Of a stretch of 33,700 nucleotides of DNA, positions 1-6,922 are shown piece by piece. The translations under genes were made by a program, and so were the position numbers. Origin of the DNA: BRH-c25 sp012519325 (GTDB taxonomy: Bacteria; Bacillota; Clostridia; Lutisporales; Lutisporaceae); NCBI GenBank assembly GCA_050950645.1, contig JBMNHZ010000019.1, positions 1 through 33,700 on the forward strand. Reading direction: 5' to 3'. The notes beneath the pieces were generated by a model, which saw only the letters and a program-made list of their open reading frames with translations, was not told the origin of the DNA and made no database searches. The first letter of the stretch is position 1. Every line of letters begins with the position of its first letter.

Positions 1-31
1 CTTTTATATCCTGTGCCTTTCATAATTGCTT

Positions 32-1114
32 CTATTTGGAAGACTGTTTACTTTCAGGAAACCAATGCCTTGTGCCGTTTGCAATCTTTACCAATGTAAG
101 CATAACAGGAACCTCAACTAGTATCCCTACAACAGTAGCCAGTGCCGCACCTGATTCAAGTCCGAACAATGAAATTGCCACTGCCACTGCAAGCTCAAAG
201 AAATTGCTTGCCCCTATCATCCCGGCCGGAGCTGCTATATCATGCTTAAGCTTCCATGCCTTTGCCCAGCCGTAAGCCAGGAAAAATATAAGGAAGGTCT
301 GTATTGTCAACGGTACGGCTATAAGTGCTATATGCAGCGGATTATTCAATATGATTTCTCCCTGGAATGAGAAAATGATAATTAATGTAAGAAGTAAACC
401 TATTACTGTGGTATTATCAAACATCTTTAAAAATACGTTATTAAAATAGTCCAAACCTTTGCTTTTTATTATATACTTCCTCGAGAAATAGCCTCCTGCC
501 AAAGGTATTACCACAAACAATATAACCGACAGGAATAATGTATCATAAGGAACAGCAACATCACTGACGCCAAGCAGAAAAGCCACTATAGGAGTAAAGG
601 CGGCAAGCAGTATCAAATCATTAACTGCTACCTGTACCAGGGTATAAGCAGGATCTCCCTTTGTGAGATGGCTCCATACAAGTACCATTGCCGTACAGGG
701 GGCTGCACCTAAAAGTACTGCTCCGGCCAGGTATTCCTTGGCCAATTCAGCAGGAATCAGGGCTTTGAATACAACATGGAAGAAAAATGCAGCTATTGCA
801 TACATGGTAAACGGCTTGATAAGCCAATTCGTACCACAGGTAACAATCAGGCCTTTTGGCTTTTTTGTTGCACTAACTATACTTGAAAAATCAACATTAA
901 GCATCATCGGGTATATCATCAGCCATATAAGTATCGCTACCGGTATTGATACATTTGCATATTCAAATTTGCTCAGGGTTTTCGGCACTATCGGCAGTAC
1001 CTGACCCAGAATGACACCTGCAACTATACATATTGCAACCCACACTGTCAGATACTTGGCAAAGAAACCAAGGGCTTCATTATCCGTTTTTATTGACTTT
1101 TGTTTATTGTTCAT
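32..1114 (-). CDS. acr3: ACR3-family arsenite efflux permease
   Basis: A 360-residue polytopic membrane protein with about ten hydrophobic segments, the usual length for bacterial ACR3 carriers of the bile/arsenite/riboflavin transporter superfamily. The family signature GAAPCTAMVLVWSHLTKGD is present, with the conserved Cys at residue 140, followed by the QVAVNDLILL helix. ACR3 exports As(III), and in some members antimonite, across the plasma membrane using the proton gradient. The start has a GAGGGA ribosome binding site about six bases upstream. It lies 12 bases behind the arsR at 1127-1450 on the same strand, so the two are almost certainly cotranscribed and arsenite-induced. The substrate assignment rests on family membership and the arsR neighbour; I see no arsC reductase in the window. 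Confidence 0.95.
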   Translation of the reverse strand: MNNKQKSIKTDNEALGFFAKYLTVWVAICIVAGVILGQVLPIVPKTLSKFEYANVSIPVAILIWLMIYPMMLNVDFSSIVSATKKPKGLIVTCGTNWLIKPFTMYAIAAFFFHVVFKALIPAELAKEYLAGAVLLGAAPCTAMVLVWSHLTKGDPAYTLVQVAVNDLILLAAFTPIVAFLLGVSDVAVPYDTLFLSVILFVVIPLAGGYFSRKYIIKSKGLDYFNNVFLKMFDNTTVIGLLLTLIIIFSFQGEIILNNPLHIALIAVPLTIQTFLIFFLAYGWAKAWKLKHDIAAPAGMIGASNFFELAVAVAISLFGLESGAALATVVGILVEVPVMLTLVKIANGTRHWFPESKQSSK

Positions 1115-1126
1115 TTATTTTCCCTC

Positions 1127-1450
1127 TCATTTGCATCCACCTTTGGTTTTTTCTTTACAGATACAATCATCTGTATTTGTAATAAGGCTCATAAGAAACA
1201 ATATAAGCTTATTGCAGTTTGTGCCATTTAATGAATAATAGTTCCACAGCCCTTCTTTTCTGCATTCCACAATGCCGCACCCCATCAATACCTTCATATG
1301 ATGTGAAAGCGTTGGCTGAGTAAAATCAAAATGTTCCAATATATCGCAGGCGCACATTTCTCCGCAGGATAAAATATCGATTATTTTAAGCCTGCTTGGA
1401 TCTGAAAGTGCTTTGATAATTTTTGCATTAGCAGTATAATCCTGATTCAC
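1127..1450 (-). CDS. arsR: ArsR-family arsenite-responsive repressor
   Basis: A 107-residue winged-helix repressor. The DNA-recognition helix region reads TQPTLSHHMKVL (about residues 44-55). Just before it is CGEMCACDIL, with Cys29, Cys33 and Cys35, matching the ELCVCDL-type As(III)/Sb(III) site of classical ArsR; the C-terminus adds more Cys (CICK and GGCK). Metalloid binding to such Cys releases the repressor from DNA. A GGGGGG purine run precedes the ATG. The gene is first in an operon with acr3, and a perfect palindrome lies in its promoter, which suggests autoregulation. Confident as ArsR; arsenite as inducer is inferred from the motif and acr3. Confidence 0.95.
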   Translation of the reverse strand: MNQDYTANAKIIKALSDPSRLKIIDILSCGEMCACDILEHFDFTQPTLSHHMKVLMGCGIVECRKEGLWNYYSLNGTNCNKLILFLMSLITNTDDCICKEKTKGGCK

Positions 1451-1462
1451 TCTATCCCCCCT

Positions 1463-1482
1463 ATATAGATATATATCTATAT
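1463..1482. promoter_or_regulatory. ArsR operator palindrome
   Basis: A perfect 20-bp palindrome, ATATAGATATATATCTATAT, lies 13 bases upstream of the minus-strand arsR start and just downstream of its predicted -10 box, so a bound repressor would cover the transcription start. Position and symmetry are seen directly; assignment to this ArsR is inferred. Confidence 0.7.
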
Positions 1483-1484
1483 TT

Positions 1485-1513
1485 AATATATATTAATACC
1501 TCTATACCGTCAA
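1485..1513 (-). promoter_or_regulatory. SigA-type promoter of arsR-acr3
   Basis: On the minus strand, TTGACG (1513-1508) and TATATT (1490-1485) are separated by 17 bases. The predicted start falls in the palindrome at 1463-1482. Confidence 0.55.
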
Positions 1514-1607
1514 CATATATTTTATAAATAGATTTGAATTAACACTTATATTTGCAATCCTCTATATAATACTGTATACAATACCATAAAAATTTTATAG
1601 TTTCCTA

Positions 1608-1636
1608 TTGACTTAATTGTAAATTTGCGATACTTA
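1608..1636 (+). promoter_or_regulatory. Promoter of the second arsR
   Basis: TTGACT at 1608-1613 is followed by a weak -10, either GATACT (1629-1634) or TACTTA (1631-1636). The first operator copy (1616-1631) fills the spacer, a layout expected for steric repression. Confidence 0.45.
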
Positions 1637-1651
1637 TCGTAGAAAAACGAT
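1616..1651. promoter_or_regulatory. Two tandem ArsR2 operator copies
   Basis: Two 16-base elements, ATTGTAAATTTGCGAT (1616-1631) and ATCGTAGAAAAACGAT (1636-1651), resemble the perfect palindrome ATCGTAAATTTACGAT found upstream of the next gene, with 14 of 16 and 12 of 16 matches. They cover the -35/-10 spacer and the region just before the ribosome binding site of the arsR at 1668. Confidence 0.7.
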
Positions 1652-1667
1652 ATTGGAGGTTAATTAC

Positions 1668-1994
1668 ATGAATATATCAAAGATCTGTAATGCTTTGGGA
1701 AATGAAGTCAGATACCAGATAGTCAAATCATTGAAAAACAGATCAATAGATACTTGCTGTAACAAGATTGAATACTATGAAAACAGCATAAGCGTCGGGA
1801 ATGTGGTAAATGCTACAGGGCTCGCTCAATCAACGGTATCACAGCATATAAAAGTGCTTCTGGATGCCGGAATCATTTACAAGGAGAAAAGAGGACAGTG
1901 GACCTGTTTCTTCTTAAACGAAAAAATAATCAAAAACTTCATTGAAGGACTTTCAGATGACCTGATCCAAACTGAATGCGACTGCAAAAAATAG
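1668..1994 (+). CDS. Second ArsR-family metal-sensing repressor
   Basis: A 108-residue winged-helix regulator. The recognition helix is AQSTVSQHIKVLLDAGII (about residues 53-70) and the wing follows at KEKRGQWTCFFL. Cys pairs sit at residues 30-31 and 104/106 (CDC near the C-terminus), plus Cys80, a pattern unlike the CGEMCACD site of the neighbouring ArsR, so the inducer may differ. The ATG at 1668 is preferred over an upstream TTG at 1653 because GGAGG at 1655-1659 is well spaced from it. The gene is divergent from arsR-acr3 and followed by a Cys-rich permease whose upstream palindrome matches the ones before this gene. Family assignment is firm; the ligand is unknown, with arsenicals or soft metals likely. 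Confidence 0.9.
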   Translation: MNISKICNALGNEVRYQIVKSLKNRSIDTCCNKIEYYENSISVGNVVNATGLAQSTVSQHIKVLLDAGIIYKEKRGQWTCFFLNEKIIKNFIEGLSDDLIQTECDCKK

Positions 1995-2020
1995 CAGGTA
2001 AAATTTTTTTAAATAAATAT

Positions 2021-2036
2021 ATCGTAAATTTACGAT
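2021..2036. promoter_or_regulatory. Perfect ArsR2-type operator before the permease
   Basis: ATCGTAAATTTACGAT is a perfect 16-bp palindrome 20 bases upstream of the permease start codon at 2056. It is the best copy of the element that occurs twice in the promoter of the arsR at 1668, so it is probably bound by the same repressor. Confidence 0.7.
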
Positions 2037-2055
2037 TAATTTAGGAGGAAGTATA

Positions 2056-3101
2056 ATGATTAATCTTTTGAAGGAAACCATCGGCTATGTTACCGGCACA
2101 TTGCTCCATAATGCTCCGGTCCTTGTCTTCGGAATACTCACAGCTGCAGCTGTGAAAGTGTATGCAGACCCGGAAAACTAAGAAAAGTACTTATAAAAAA
2201 AGCCGGTGTATCAATAACCGGAAGTGTTGCCTTCGGCGCATTCACACCCTTCTGCGCTTGCGGAACCATGGCTGTTATAGTTTCAATGCTGACAACAACC
2301 CTGCCTTGGGGACCGATAATGGCATTTCTCACATCATCGCCTTTAATGAGTCCGGATGGATTCATATTTATCTCCGGAATAGTAAGTATTAAGTTTGCTG
2401 TAGCACTTACTGCCTCTTCATTGATTATTGGCATTGGCTCAAGCTGTATCACGCATTTCATTGAGGAAAATACAAGGTTTTTGGAAGGACAAGCAAGATT
2501 CGCGGAAACAAAAGAAGCCTCATCTTGTTGTGCCCCCAAGCCCGCAGAAGCATGCAGCTGTTCGCAGCCCAGGGTCATATTGCCTGCTTCTTCCTGCTGC
2601 TGCATCAGTACAGCCTCAGAGACAGTCTGTTGTTCGGCCGATGACAAATATGAAAAAGCCGGGAGCTTTGCAGAAAAATACAAATTAAAAGAGCTCTTTA
2701 AAGTATTCTATGAAGTGGGTATAAAGCAAGTTCTATTATACTTTTCCATATTCGCCGCAATAGGTTTCCTTATAAACAGATTCGTACCGGCAGAAGTAAT
2801 TACGCAATATCTGGGAACAGACAACAAATTCACAGTACCATTAATGGCTCTTGTAGGATTACCCCTGTTTGTCAGTGGTTCATCCTCCATTCCCATAATA
2901 AATGCTCTTATAGCAGGAGATGCCAGCCAAGGAGTACTTCTGGCCTTCATGATAACAGGCCCCGGTACAAGCGCAGGTGTAATTGCAGGCTTAGCCGTAA
3001 TTATGAAAGAAAGGGCAATAGGCTTATATATTGGTTACTTCCTGGTATTTGGAATACTGCTTGGATACCTTTACGATTTTCTATTAATGATCGGTATATG
3101 A
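2056..3101 (+). pseudogene. COG0701 (YraQ/ArsP-like) permease, frameshifted, Cys-rich loop
   Basis: The ATG at 2056 follows a good AGGAGG (from 2043). The first 41 codons encode a membrane start (MINLLKETIGYVTGTLLHN) and end at TAA 2179. Continuing one base earlier, the frame reads LRKVLIKKAGVSITGSVAFG and then FTPFCACGTMAVI, a permease-like Cys motif, and runs to TGA at 3099. One extra A in the A4 tract 2174-2177 would restore a single 348-residue protein (PEKLRKVL). The middle loop (about residues 155-197) has nine Cys in four clusters, suggesting binding of a soft metal or metalloid. Two blocks of about four helices flank it, as in COG0701 permeases, whose characterised members export organoarsenicals or Cu/Zn. 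The gene may be recently inactivated, or this may be a sequencing error; an internal start at 2268 could give only a truncated protein. Confidence 0.8.
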
Positions 3102-3279
3102 ATAAAGCCGGCACAGTTGCCGGCATTGCGGCTGGCGCAGGACTGAACCTTGTTATAAGCGGCAATGCTCCTATGATGATTATAGGCAATCCGCAACATA
3201 TGGCCATATGCAGCATATGCTTCAAAGGACTGTGTTTATGTGATACTTGCTTTTCTTTGTTCTCCTCATGACAACTCAT
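3001..3279 (-). CDS. Small His/Cys-rich membrane protein, possibly 3'-truncated
   Basis: A 92-codon frame with a textbook ribosome binding site: AGGAGG (3291-3286) seven bases before the ATG at 3279. The N-terminus is rich in potential metal ligands (MSCHEENKEKQVSHKH), followed by two hydrophobic segments, MLHMAICCGLPIIIIGALPL and FSPAPAAMPATVPALFIY. This resembles small clostridial membrane proteins I recall with a CHE...HKH head and a CCGLP helix, but I cannot name a family. The last third (about residues 60-92) is antisense to the final 101 bases of the permease, so the original C-terminus was probably lost or replaced. A plus-strand frame through the same DNA is the less likely coding choice. 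The neighbours suggest a metal-related role. Confidence 0.55.
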   Translation of the reverse strand: MSCHEENKEKQVSHKHSPLKHMLHMAICCGLPIIIIGALPLITRFSPAPAAMPATVPALFIYRSLIENRKGIQAVFQIPGSNQYISLLPFLS

Positions 3280-3347
3280 ACGTGATCCTCCTCGTTTTAT
3301 TTAAGTCCCACTTTAAAGCATGCATATGGAGATTATATGGAGAACCA

Positions 3348-3408
3348 GGACAAGGGGACGTTTCTCCTGTCTCACTGAAAGCAAGACAGGAGAAACGTCC
3401 CCTTGTCC
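3348..3408. repeat. Palindromic repeat, copy 1 (25-bp perfect stem)
   Basis: The left arm is 3348-3372 and the right arm 3384-3408; they are perfect inverted repeats around an 11-base loop. The arms carry GGGGACGTTTC and its complement GAAACGTCCCC, the core also found at 23539-23574. No T-run follows on either strand, so it is not a typical terminator. It lies between the stop of the DUF6179-like gene and the small minus-strand gene. Confidence 0.85.
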
Positions 3409-3421
3409 TTTGCTGGAAAGT

Positions 3422-4783
3422 TCATTCAACAATAAGACTGTCCGCTTTCTCAAAAATCTCTTTCTGCTTACCCTTCGGGAGCCGGTCAATATAGTTTTTC
3501 AAATATTGCCGCAATGCCATTTCCGCTTCCGATAAATCCACAGCCTGTATATCAGATTTAAATGGGTGCCTCCTTACTAATGCAGCAATCTCTACATCTC
3601 CAAGGATACTAAAAACCGAAGTAATTTCTTCTTCATTGAGCATTGCATCAAATAATAAATCCTCCAAATCCTCAAAGGATTTTACTTTTTCTTTTATAAG
3701 CGCAAGCTTATCGGATGAATGACGGCATACAAGCAATTCGTCAATGAGTTTTCTGTAATTCTCATCATGCATTTTCGCCCCGGATACAAAACGGATTCCG
3801 GGTTTCAAATCCGGTATAGCCTTCGATACGAAGGTTTTATCCAGAGTATTCGTCCTTACTGCATGAAGGATATTGGTTGTAATTTTCGGCAGGCTTTTTT
3901 CTATATATCTTCCAAGAGGAAGATTTTCAATATTCAGCTCTTCAAGCACTTTTCCGGCTGTCTCGCGGATTTTCAAAGCAAGCAAATGATCGTTATACTC
4001 CGATAGTTCATAATGGATATACTTAATATCTTCCGCTGTAATACCCAGTTTCACAACGCTGCGGTTTGAAAGGGAGCACCCCAGCGCTGCCGTCAATACC
4101 AGTTCAAAAATATTAACAAGCAGTTCCTTATACTCTTTATCATATCCGTAAAGAAGATGGTGGATATCCGACTCATCGAAATTCCTGCAAAACGCGTTTT
4201 CATAAAATAGATTTTCAAGATACTTCTGTATGAATTCGATTCCCGCCAGGTCAATAACAGGGTTGCAAAGCTGATAGTCAATAGATGCGGGAATCTCATG
4301 AGCCTCATAATCGGGATTATATGCCTTGAAGAAGCTTTTAATCCCTTCGTTTATTGTTGAATTATAGGAATAATTGGGTGTAGCCAATTTATTCTTCTGA
4401 ACCAGATTATAAATATGCTTTGCGGAACGAAGCCTGACATTAATTAGTTTTCTGCCCTTTTGATACATTTCTGAAGCACTTGACTTTTTTAGTTCACTGA
4501 CTGCGAAATCAACATCAGGCAGCGACTTCAAATATAGTCCTATTGTATAGAGGTTGGATTTCATTATGCTTTCGGCAGCTTCCACTCTTATGGAGCTGCT
4601 TTCACCGCCGTTGTATCTTTCACATTTATATGCCAAAAAATGAATGCACTGCAGTTGAATGCTCTCTATTTCAGAGTCGCATAAAAGCCCATGGGAATAT
4701 GCCTCCTGCAGGATTGAAGTAAAGTATTGCTCACCGCTTAACTTATTACTGTCAATGATATGACGTTTTTCAATATTCGCCAT
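3422..4783 (-). CDS. Uncharacterised protein, DUF6179-like
   Basis: A 453-residue soluble, mainly helical protein with no signal peptide, membrane segment or catalytic motif that I recognise. From memory it matches clostridial proteins grouped as DUF6179; that name is recall, not a search. The ATG at 4783 (MANIEKRH) is preferred over in-frame ATGs at 4798 and 4789 because AGGAGG at 4795-4790 leaves a normal six-base gap only for this start. It overlaps the 3' end of the upstream DUF6323-like gene by 14 bases, so the two are probably translationally coupled and work together. Charged, helix-rich composition (NLYTIGLYLKSLPDVDFAV, ADFRL-like stretches absent) gives no clue to function. Hypothetical but clearly a real gene. 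Confidence 0.85.
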   Translation of the reverse strand: MANIEKRHIIDSNKLSGEQYFTSILQEAYSHGLLCDSEIESIQLQCIHFLAYKCERYNGGESSSIRVEAAESIMKSNLYTIGLYLKSLPDVDFAVSELKKSSASEMYQKGRKLINVRLRSAKHIYNLVQKNKLATPNYSYNSTINEGIKSFFKAYNPDYEAHEIPASIDYQLCNPVIDLAGIEFIQKYLENLFYENAFCRNFDESDIHHLLYGYDKEYKELLVNIFELVLTAALGCSLSNRSVVKLGITAEDIKYIHYELSEYNDHLLALKIRETAGKVLEELNIENLPLGRYIEKSLPKITTNILHAVRTNTLDKTFVSKAIPDLKPGIRFVSGAKMHDENYRKLIDELLVCRHSSDKLALIKEKVKSFEDLEDLLFDAMLNEEEITSVFSILGDVEIAALVRRHPFKSDIQAVDLSEAEMALRQYLKNYIDRLPKGKQKEIFEKADSLIVE

Positions 4784-5261
4784 CTTCATCCTCCTCATCC
4801 GGCAGCTGGTTCTCCGAATAATCAGGAGGATACCCGTACCTTATATTCCGCGCCATATTGGCAAGCTCCCGCCCCGAAAGCAATTCCAGGGAACCCTGGC
4901 ATTTACCGTCAAAGCTGTTCTTCATGAATTTTATCAAATCATCATCACTCATCAAATCAAGGGTTTCATTTTTATAATAATAAAATATTTCCGTAAGCTC
5001 ATGAATTGTTTCAGCATAGTTGTGCATTGAAATATACGGAGAGTCGCAAAATCCCCTGATTATCTTATGGATGGCACCGCCCCCGAATTCAATCCTTCCG
5101 CTGCTTTTTAAAGCAATATTGCGAGTTTCAGCCAGTCTGGCAGCATCTGAGGGGGACAAAGCCAATCCGTATTCAGATGTAAATTCGTTGCATTTTTGGA
5201 TCTCTTCAATCGCTTGTTTTTGTATCAACGATGCAGGTGTACTCATAATTTCAAATGTCAT
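4770..5261 (-). CDS. Uncharacterised protein, DUF6323-like
   Basis: A 163-residue soluble protein with a strongly acidic C-terminus (LPDEEDEDGEY). It recalls the clostridial family DUF6323, which I remember as a neighbour of DUF6179; this is recall, not a search. The motif LALSPSDAARLAETRNIALK, then GRIEFGGGAIHKIIRGFCDSP, stands out as likely conserved. The ATG at 5261 has GGGAGGTG (5276-5269) seven bases upstream. It is first in a two-gene operon and overlaps the next gene by 14 bases. No enzyme or DNA-binding motif was recognised. The function is unknown; the constant pairing suggests a complex. Confidence 0.83.
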   Translation of the reverse strand: MTFEIMSTPASLIQKQAIEEIQKCNEFTSEYGLALSPSDAARLAETRNIALKSSGRIEFGGGAIHKIIRGFCDSPYISMHNYAETIHELTEIFYYYKNETLDLMSDDDLIKFMKNSFDGKCQGSLELLSGRELANMARNIRYGYPPDYSENQLPDEEDEDGEY

Positions 5262-5313
5262 AGGCAGTCACCTCCCATGTAAAACTTTGACTGAAAAAAC
5301 TTTTATTATCCTA

Positions 5314-5342
5314 TTGACATTTTTTCTTAAATGTGCTATAGT
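5314..5342 (+). promoter_or_regulatory. Strong SigA-type promoter with no gene behind it
   Basis: TTGACA (5314-5319), a 17-base spacer and TATAGT (5337-5342) form a near-consensus promoter. It points into 5349-5690, where no protein gene is credible, and away from the DUF6323-like operon. An overlapping TATAAT lies at 5342-5347. Confidence 0.65.
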
Positions 5343-5348
5343 ATAATT

Positions 5349-5453
5349 GGGTTATTGTATGCTTATATTTATTCGTATCTTTTAATATACCATTACAAAA
5401 TGAAAAATGCAATAGATCTACTATAAAAAGCGATACTTGTATTCGCTTTTTTT
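5349..5453 (+). ncRNA. Candidate small RNA with intrinsic terminator
   Basis: Transcription from the promoter at 5314-5342 would make about 105 bases ending at a hairpin (AAAAAGCGA at 5425-5433 pairing with TCGCTTTTT at 5443-5451) followed by T residues. The only start codon inside opens an eight-codon frame with no ribosome binding site. No known RNA family is recognised. This is an inference from promoter and terminator spacing. Confidence 0.35.
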
Positions 5454-5612
5454 CGTATGAGAAATTATAATTTTCTATACGATAGGAGATGCAAGGGGGA
5501 AAAGCCCCCTGCCATTCAAGAAGGGTGATTATGCATAAAAAAAGCTGAACATAACACTTAGGATTAAACATAAGTAAAACCCTGGCATTATATTCAGCAG
5601 CCTATATGTGAA
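5454..5612. other. Gene-free stretch with further hairpins
   Basis: This stretch belongs to the 430-base gap between 5262 and 5691. It holds an AT-rich inverted repeat around 5454-5481 and a strong hairpin at 5491-5512 (GCAAGGGGG with CCCCCTGC). Very short frames exist but none looks coding. An 86-codon minus-strand frame across the left part has no ribosome binding site and odd composition. Confidence 0.5.
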
Positions 5613-5686
5613 CAGCCGGTATTGGTAAACACAAACATGGCTTCCAATTGCCTGAAGCCATATTGGTTTAGGCCGGCTGGTTTTTT
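5613..5686 (+). terminator. Branched hairpin with T-run
   Basis: An outer stem (CAGCCGG 5613-5619 with CCGGCTG 5673-5679) encloses an inner stem (ATGGCTTC 5637-5644 with GAAGCCAT 5654-5661), followed by six T at 5681-5686. The T-run shows that it would stop plus-strand transcripts. It lies just past the stop of the convergent gene at 5692 and may work for both sides. Confidence 0.55.
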
Positions 5687-5691
5687 AGCCT

Positions 5692-6183
5692 TTATTTTTT
5701 CTGCTGCCCACTTTTTGTAATTATTACTATCCCGATTATTATCAGTATAATAGGCAGCAGATAATCCTTAATGTCAAATCTAATATATGACCCTAAGATT
5801 GATGAAAGTCCTATCCCTCCTAGAATAACCACGGGTATGAGCAGCCCCTTGTCACGGTTTCCGAAAATGTATAACTCAAAAAGCCCCACTGCTATACCTA
5901 TCAGGAACAGCGGCCACAGGTTAGTCATAATATGCCATCCAAAAAAAACATTTGCATAAAATAGCGCACCATAAGTAGTCAGTATACCTCCCGGTACAAG
6001 TATTCCGGGATTCTTGTCAATGCCGGTAAAAAACGCAAAATGCATATATATCCCCGGAACCAGCAGTGCCAACGGCCATAAATAATTCCATGAAAAATTC
6101 AGATACCCAAAGTTTGACATCAGAAACAATACACCCAATGCAATTAAAACTGCTCCAATTACTATATTTGAATTCCTGTTCAT
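5692..6183 (-). CDS. LiaF/LiaI-like membrane protein (DUF5668-type)
   Basis: A 163-residue membrane protein. The N-terminal segment NIVIGAVLIALGVLFLMSN followed by NYLWPLALLVPGIYMHF is typical of the LiaI/LiaF transmembrane domain (DUF5668), with a second copy-like block NLWPLFLIGIAVGLFELYIF and a final pair of helices ending in a Lys-rich tail. Proteins of this type sit in the plasma membrane and some modulate cell-envelope stress sensing; here there is no histidine kinase or regulator nearby, so the role is open. The ATG at 6183 has GGAGGA about six bases upstream. It is monocistronic and divergent from the folate gene at 6337. Confidence 0.8.
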   Translation of the reverse strand: MNRNSNIVIGAVLIALGVLFLMSNFGYLNFSWNYLWPLALLVPGIYMHFAFFTGIDKNPGILVPGGILTTYGALFYANVFFGWHIMTNLWPLFLIGIAVGLFELYIFGNRDKGLLIPVVILGGIGLSSILGSYIRFDIKDYLLPIILIIIGIVIITKSGQQKK

Positions 6184-6224
6184 ATTATTCCTCCTCTATT
6201 GGACTTCCGTATTACCTTCTATAT

Positions 6225-6253
6225 ATTATACGATGCTATTAGATAAATGTCTG
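6225..6253 (-). promoter_or_regulatory. Possible promoter of the LiaF-like gene
   Basis: On the minus strand a perfect TATAAT (6230-6225) lies 17 bases after CAGACA (6253-6248), 42 bases upstream of the start codon. The -35 match is moderate. Confidence 0.4.
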
Positions 6254-6267
6254 ATGGAAATTCATAT

Positions 6268-6299
6268 TTGCCTCTGCATATTAGAAGTGGTACTATAAT
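6268..6299 (+). promoter_or_regulatory. Possible promoter of the folate-chromate operon
   Basis: TTGCCT (6268-6273) is followed after 17 bases by TACTAT (6291-6296), with an overlapping TATAAT at 6294-6299, about 40 bases upstream of the ATG at 6337. Confidence 0.4.
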
Positions 6300-6336
6300 T
6301 ACTATGAAATAATACCACAAAAAAACGGAGGAATAT

Positions 6337-6918
6337 ATGAAAGACGTTGTCAGGAAACAAGTACTGCAAGCAAGAAACAGGTTATCAGCAGAAGAGGTAT
6401 GCCTCCTTAGTGAAAAAGTACTCAACAATTTAAGAAAACAAAGCTTTTTCAATAACTCAGCCCACATAATGGTATATCTTGATTTTAGGAATGAGGTTAA
6501 GACAGATTTAATAATAAATTATTGCCTTGAGAGCAATAAAAATGTATATGTACCCATTTGTATACCGGAAACTCATGAGCTTTGCATTTCTGGAATAACA
6601 AGCCTTGAGGAGCTTCAATCAGGCCATTTCGGCATACGGGAGCCAAAGCCGGAATACATCCGCCTATTCGACAGCAGGCTTGTTGATCTGCTTCTCGTTC
6701 CTGGAGCAGCCTTTGACAACTCGGGAAATAGAATAGGCTATGGTGCGGGCTATTATGACAGGTTTATGAGGCACCTTGAGCCTGGGGTCACAAAGGCCGC
6801 TCTTGCATATTCCTTTCAAATCATAGATACTGTTCCCTCAGGCGAGTATGACATACCCATGGATTACATAGTTACTGAGAAAGGCACCATAAGCTGTACC
6901 AATAATAAACCGAGGTGA
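6337..6918 (+). CDS. 5-formyltetrahydrofolate cyclo-ligase
   Basis: A 193-residue cytosolic enzyme of usual family length. It converts 5-formyl-THF to 5,10-methenyl-THF using ATP, recovering a storage or inhibitory folate into one-carbon metabolism. The signature is clear: the VPGAAFD strand (about 121-127) and the ATP/phosphate-binding GYGAGYYDRF (134-143), with the N-terminal basic helix KDVVRKQVLQARNRL that contacts nucleotide. The ATG at 6337 follows GGAGG with a normal gap. It is first in an apparent operon, with the chromate transporter starting four bases after its stop. No link between folate and chromate is obvious, so the pairing may be only positional. Confidence 0.95.
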   Translation: MKDVVRKQVLQARNRLSAEEVCLLSEKVLNNLRKQSFFNNSAHIMVYLDFRNEVKTDLIINYCLESNKNVYVPICIPETHELCISGITSLEELQSGHFGIREPKPEYIRLFDSRLVDLLLVPGAAFDNSGNRIGYGAGYYDRFMRHLEPGVTKAALAYSFQIIDTVPSGEYDIPMDYIVTEKGTISCTNNKPR

Positions 6919-6922
6919 TATT

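Noticed and set aside
2138..2683. 181-codon minus-strand frame
   Set aside because: Antisense to the permease; the Gln/Ala-rich composition is a shadow of its Cys-rich loop.
3098..3271. Plus-strand 57-codon frame overlapping the permease stop (ATGA), Cys-rich at its end
   Set aside because: The opposite strand has a far better ribosome binding site and a membrane-protein-like sequence; the Cys arise from the antisense of that gene.
3348..3408. Hairpin as terminator of the DUF6179-like operon
   Set aside because: No T-run follows on the minus strand, and the core recurs at other loci, so repeat is the better call.
5311..5571. Minus-strand 86-codon frame
   Set aside because: No ribosome binding site, unlikely composition, and it runs across a promoter and hairpins.
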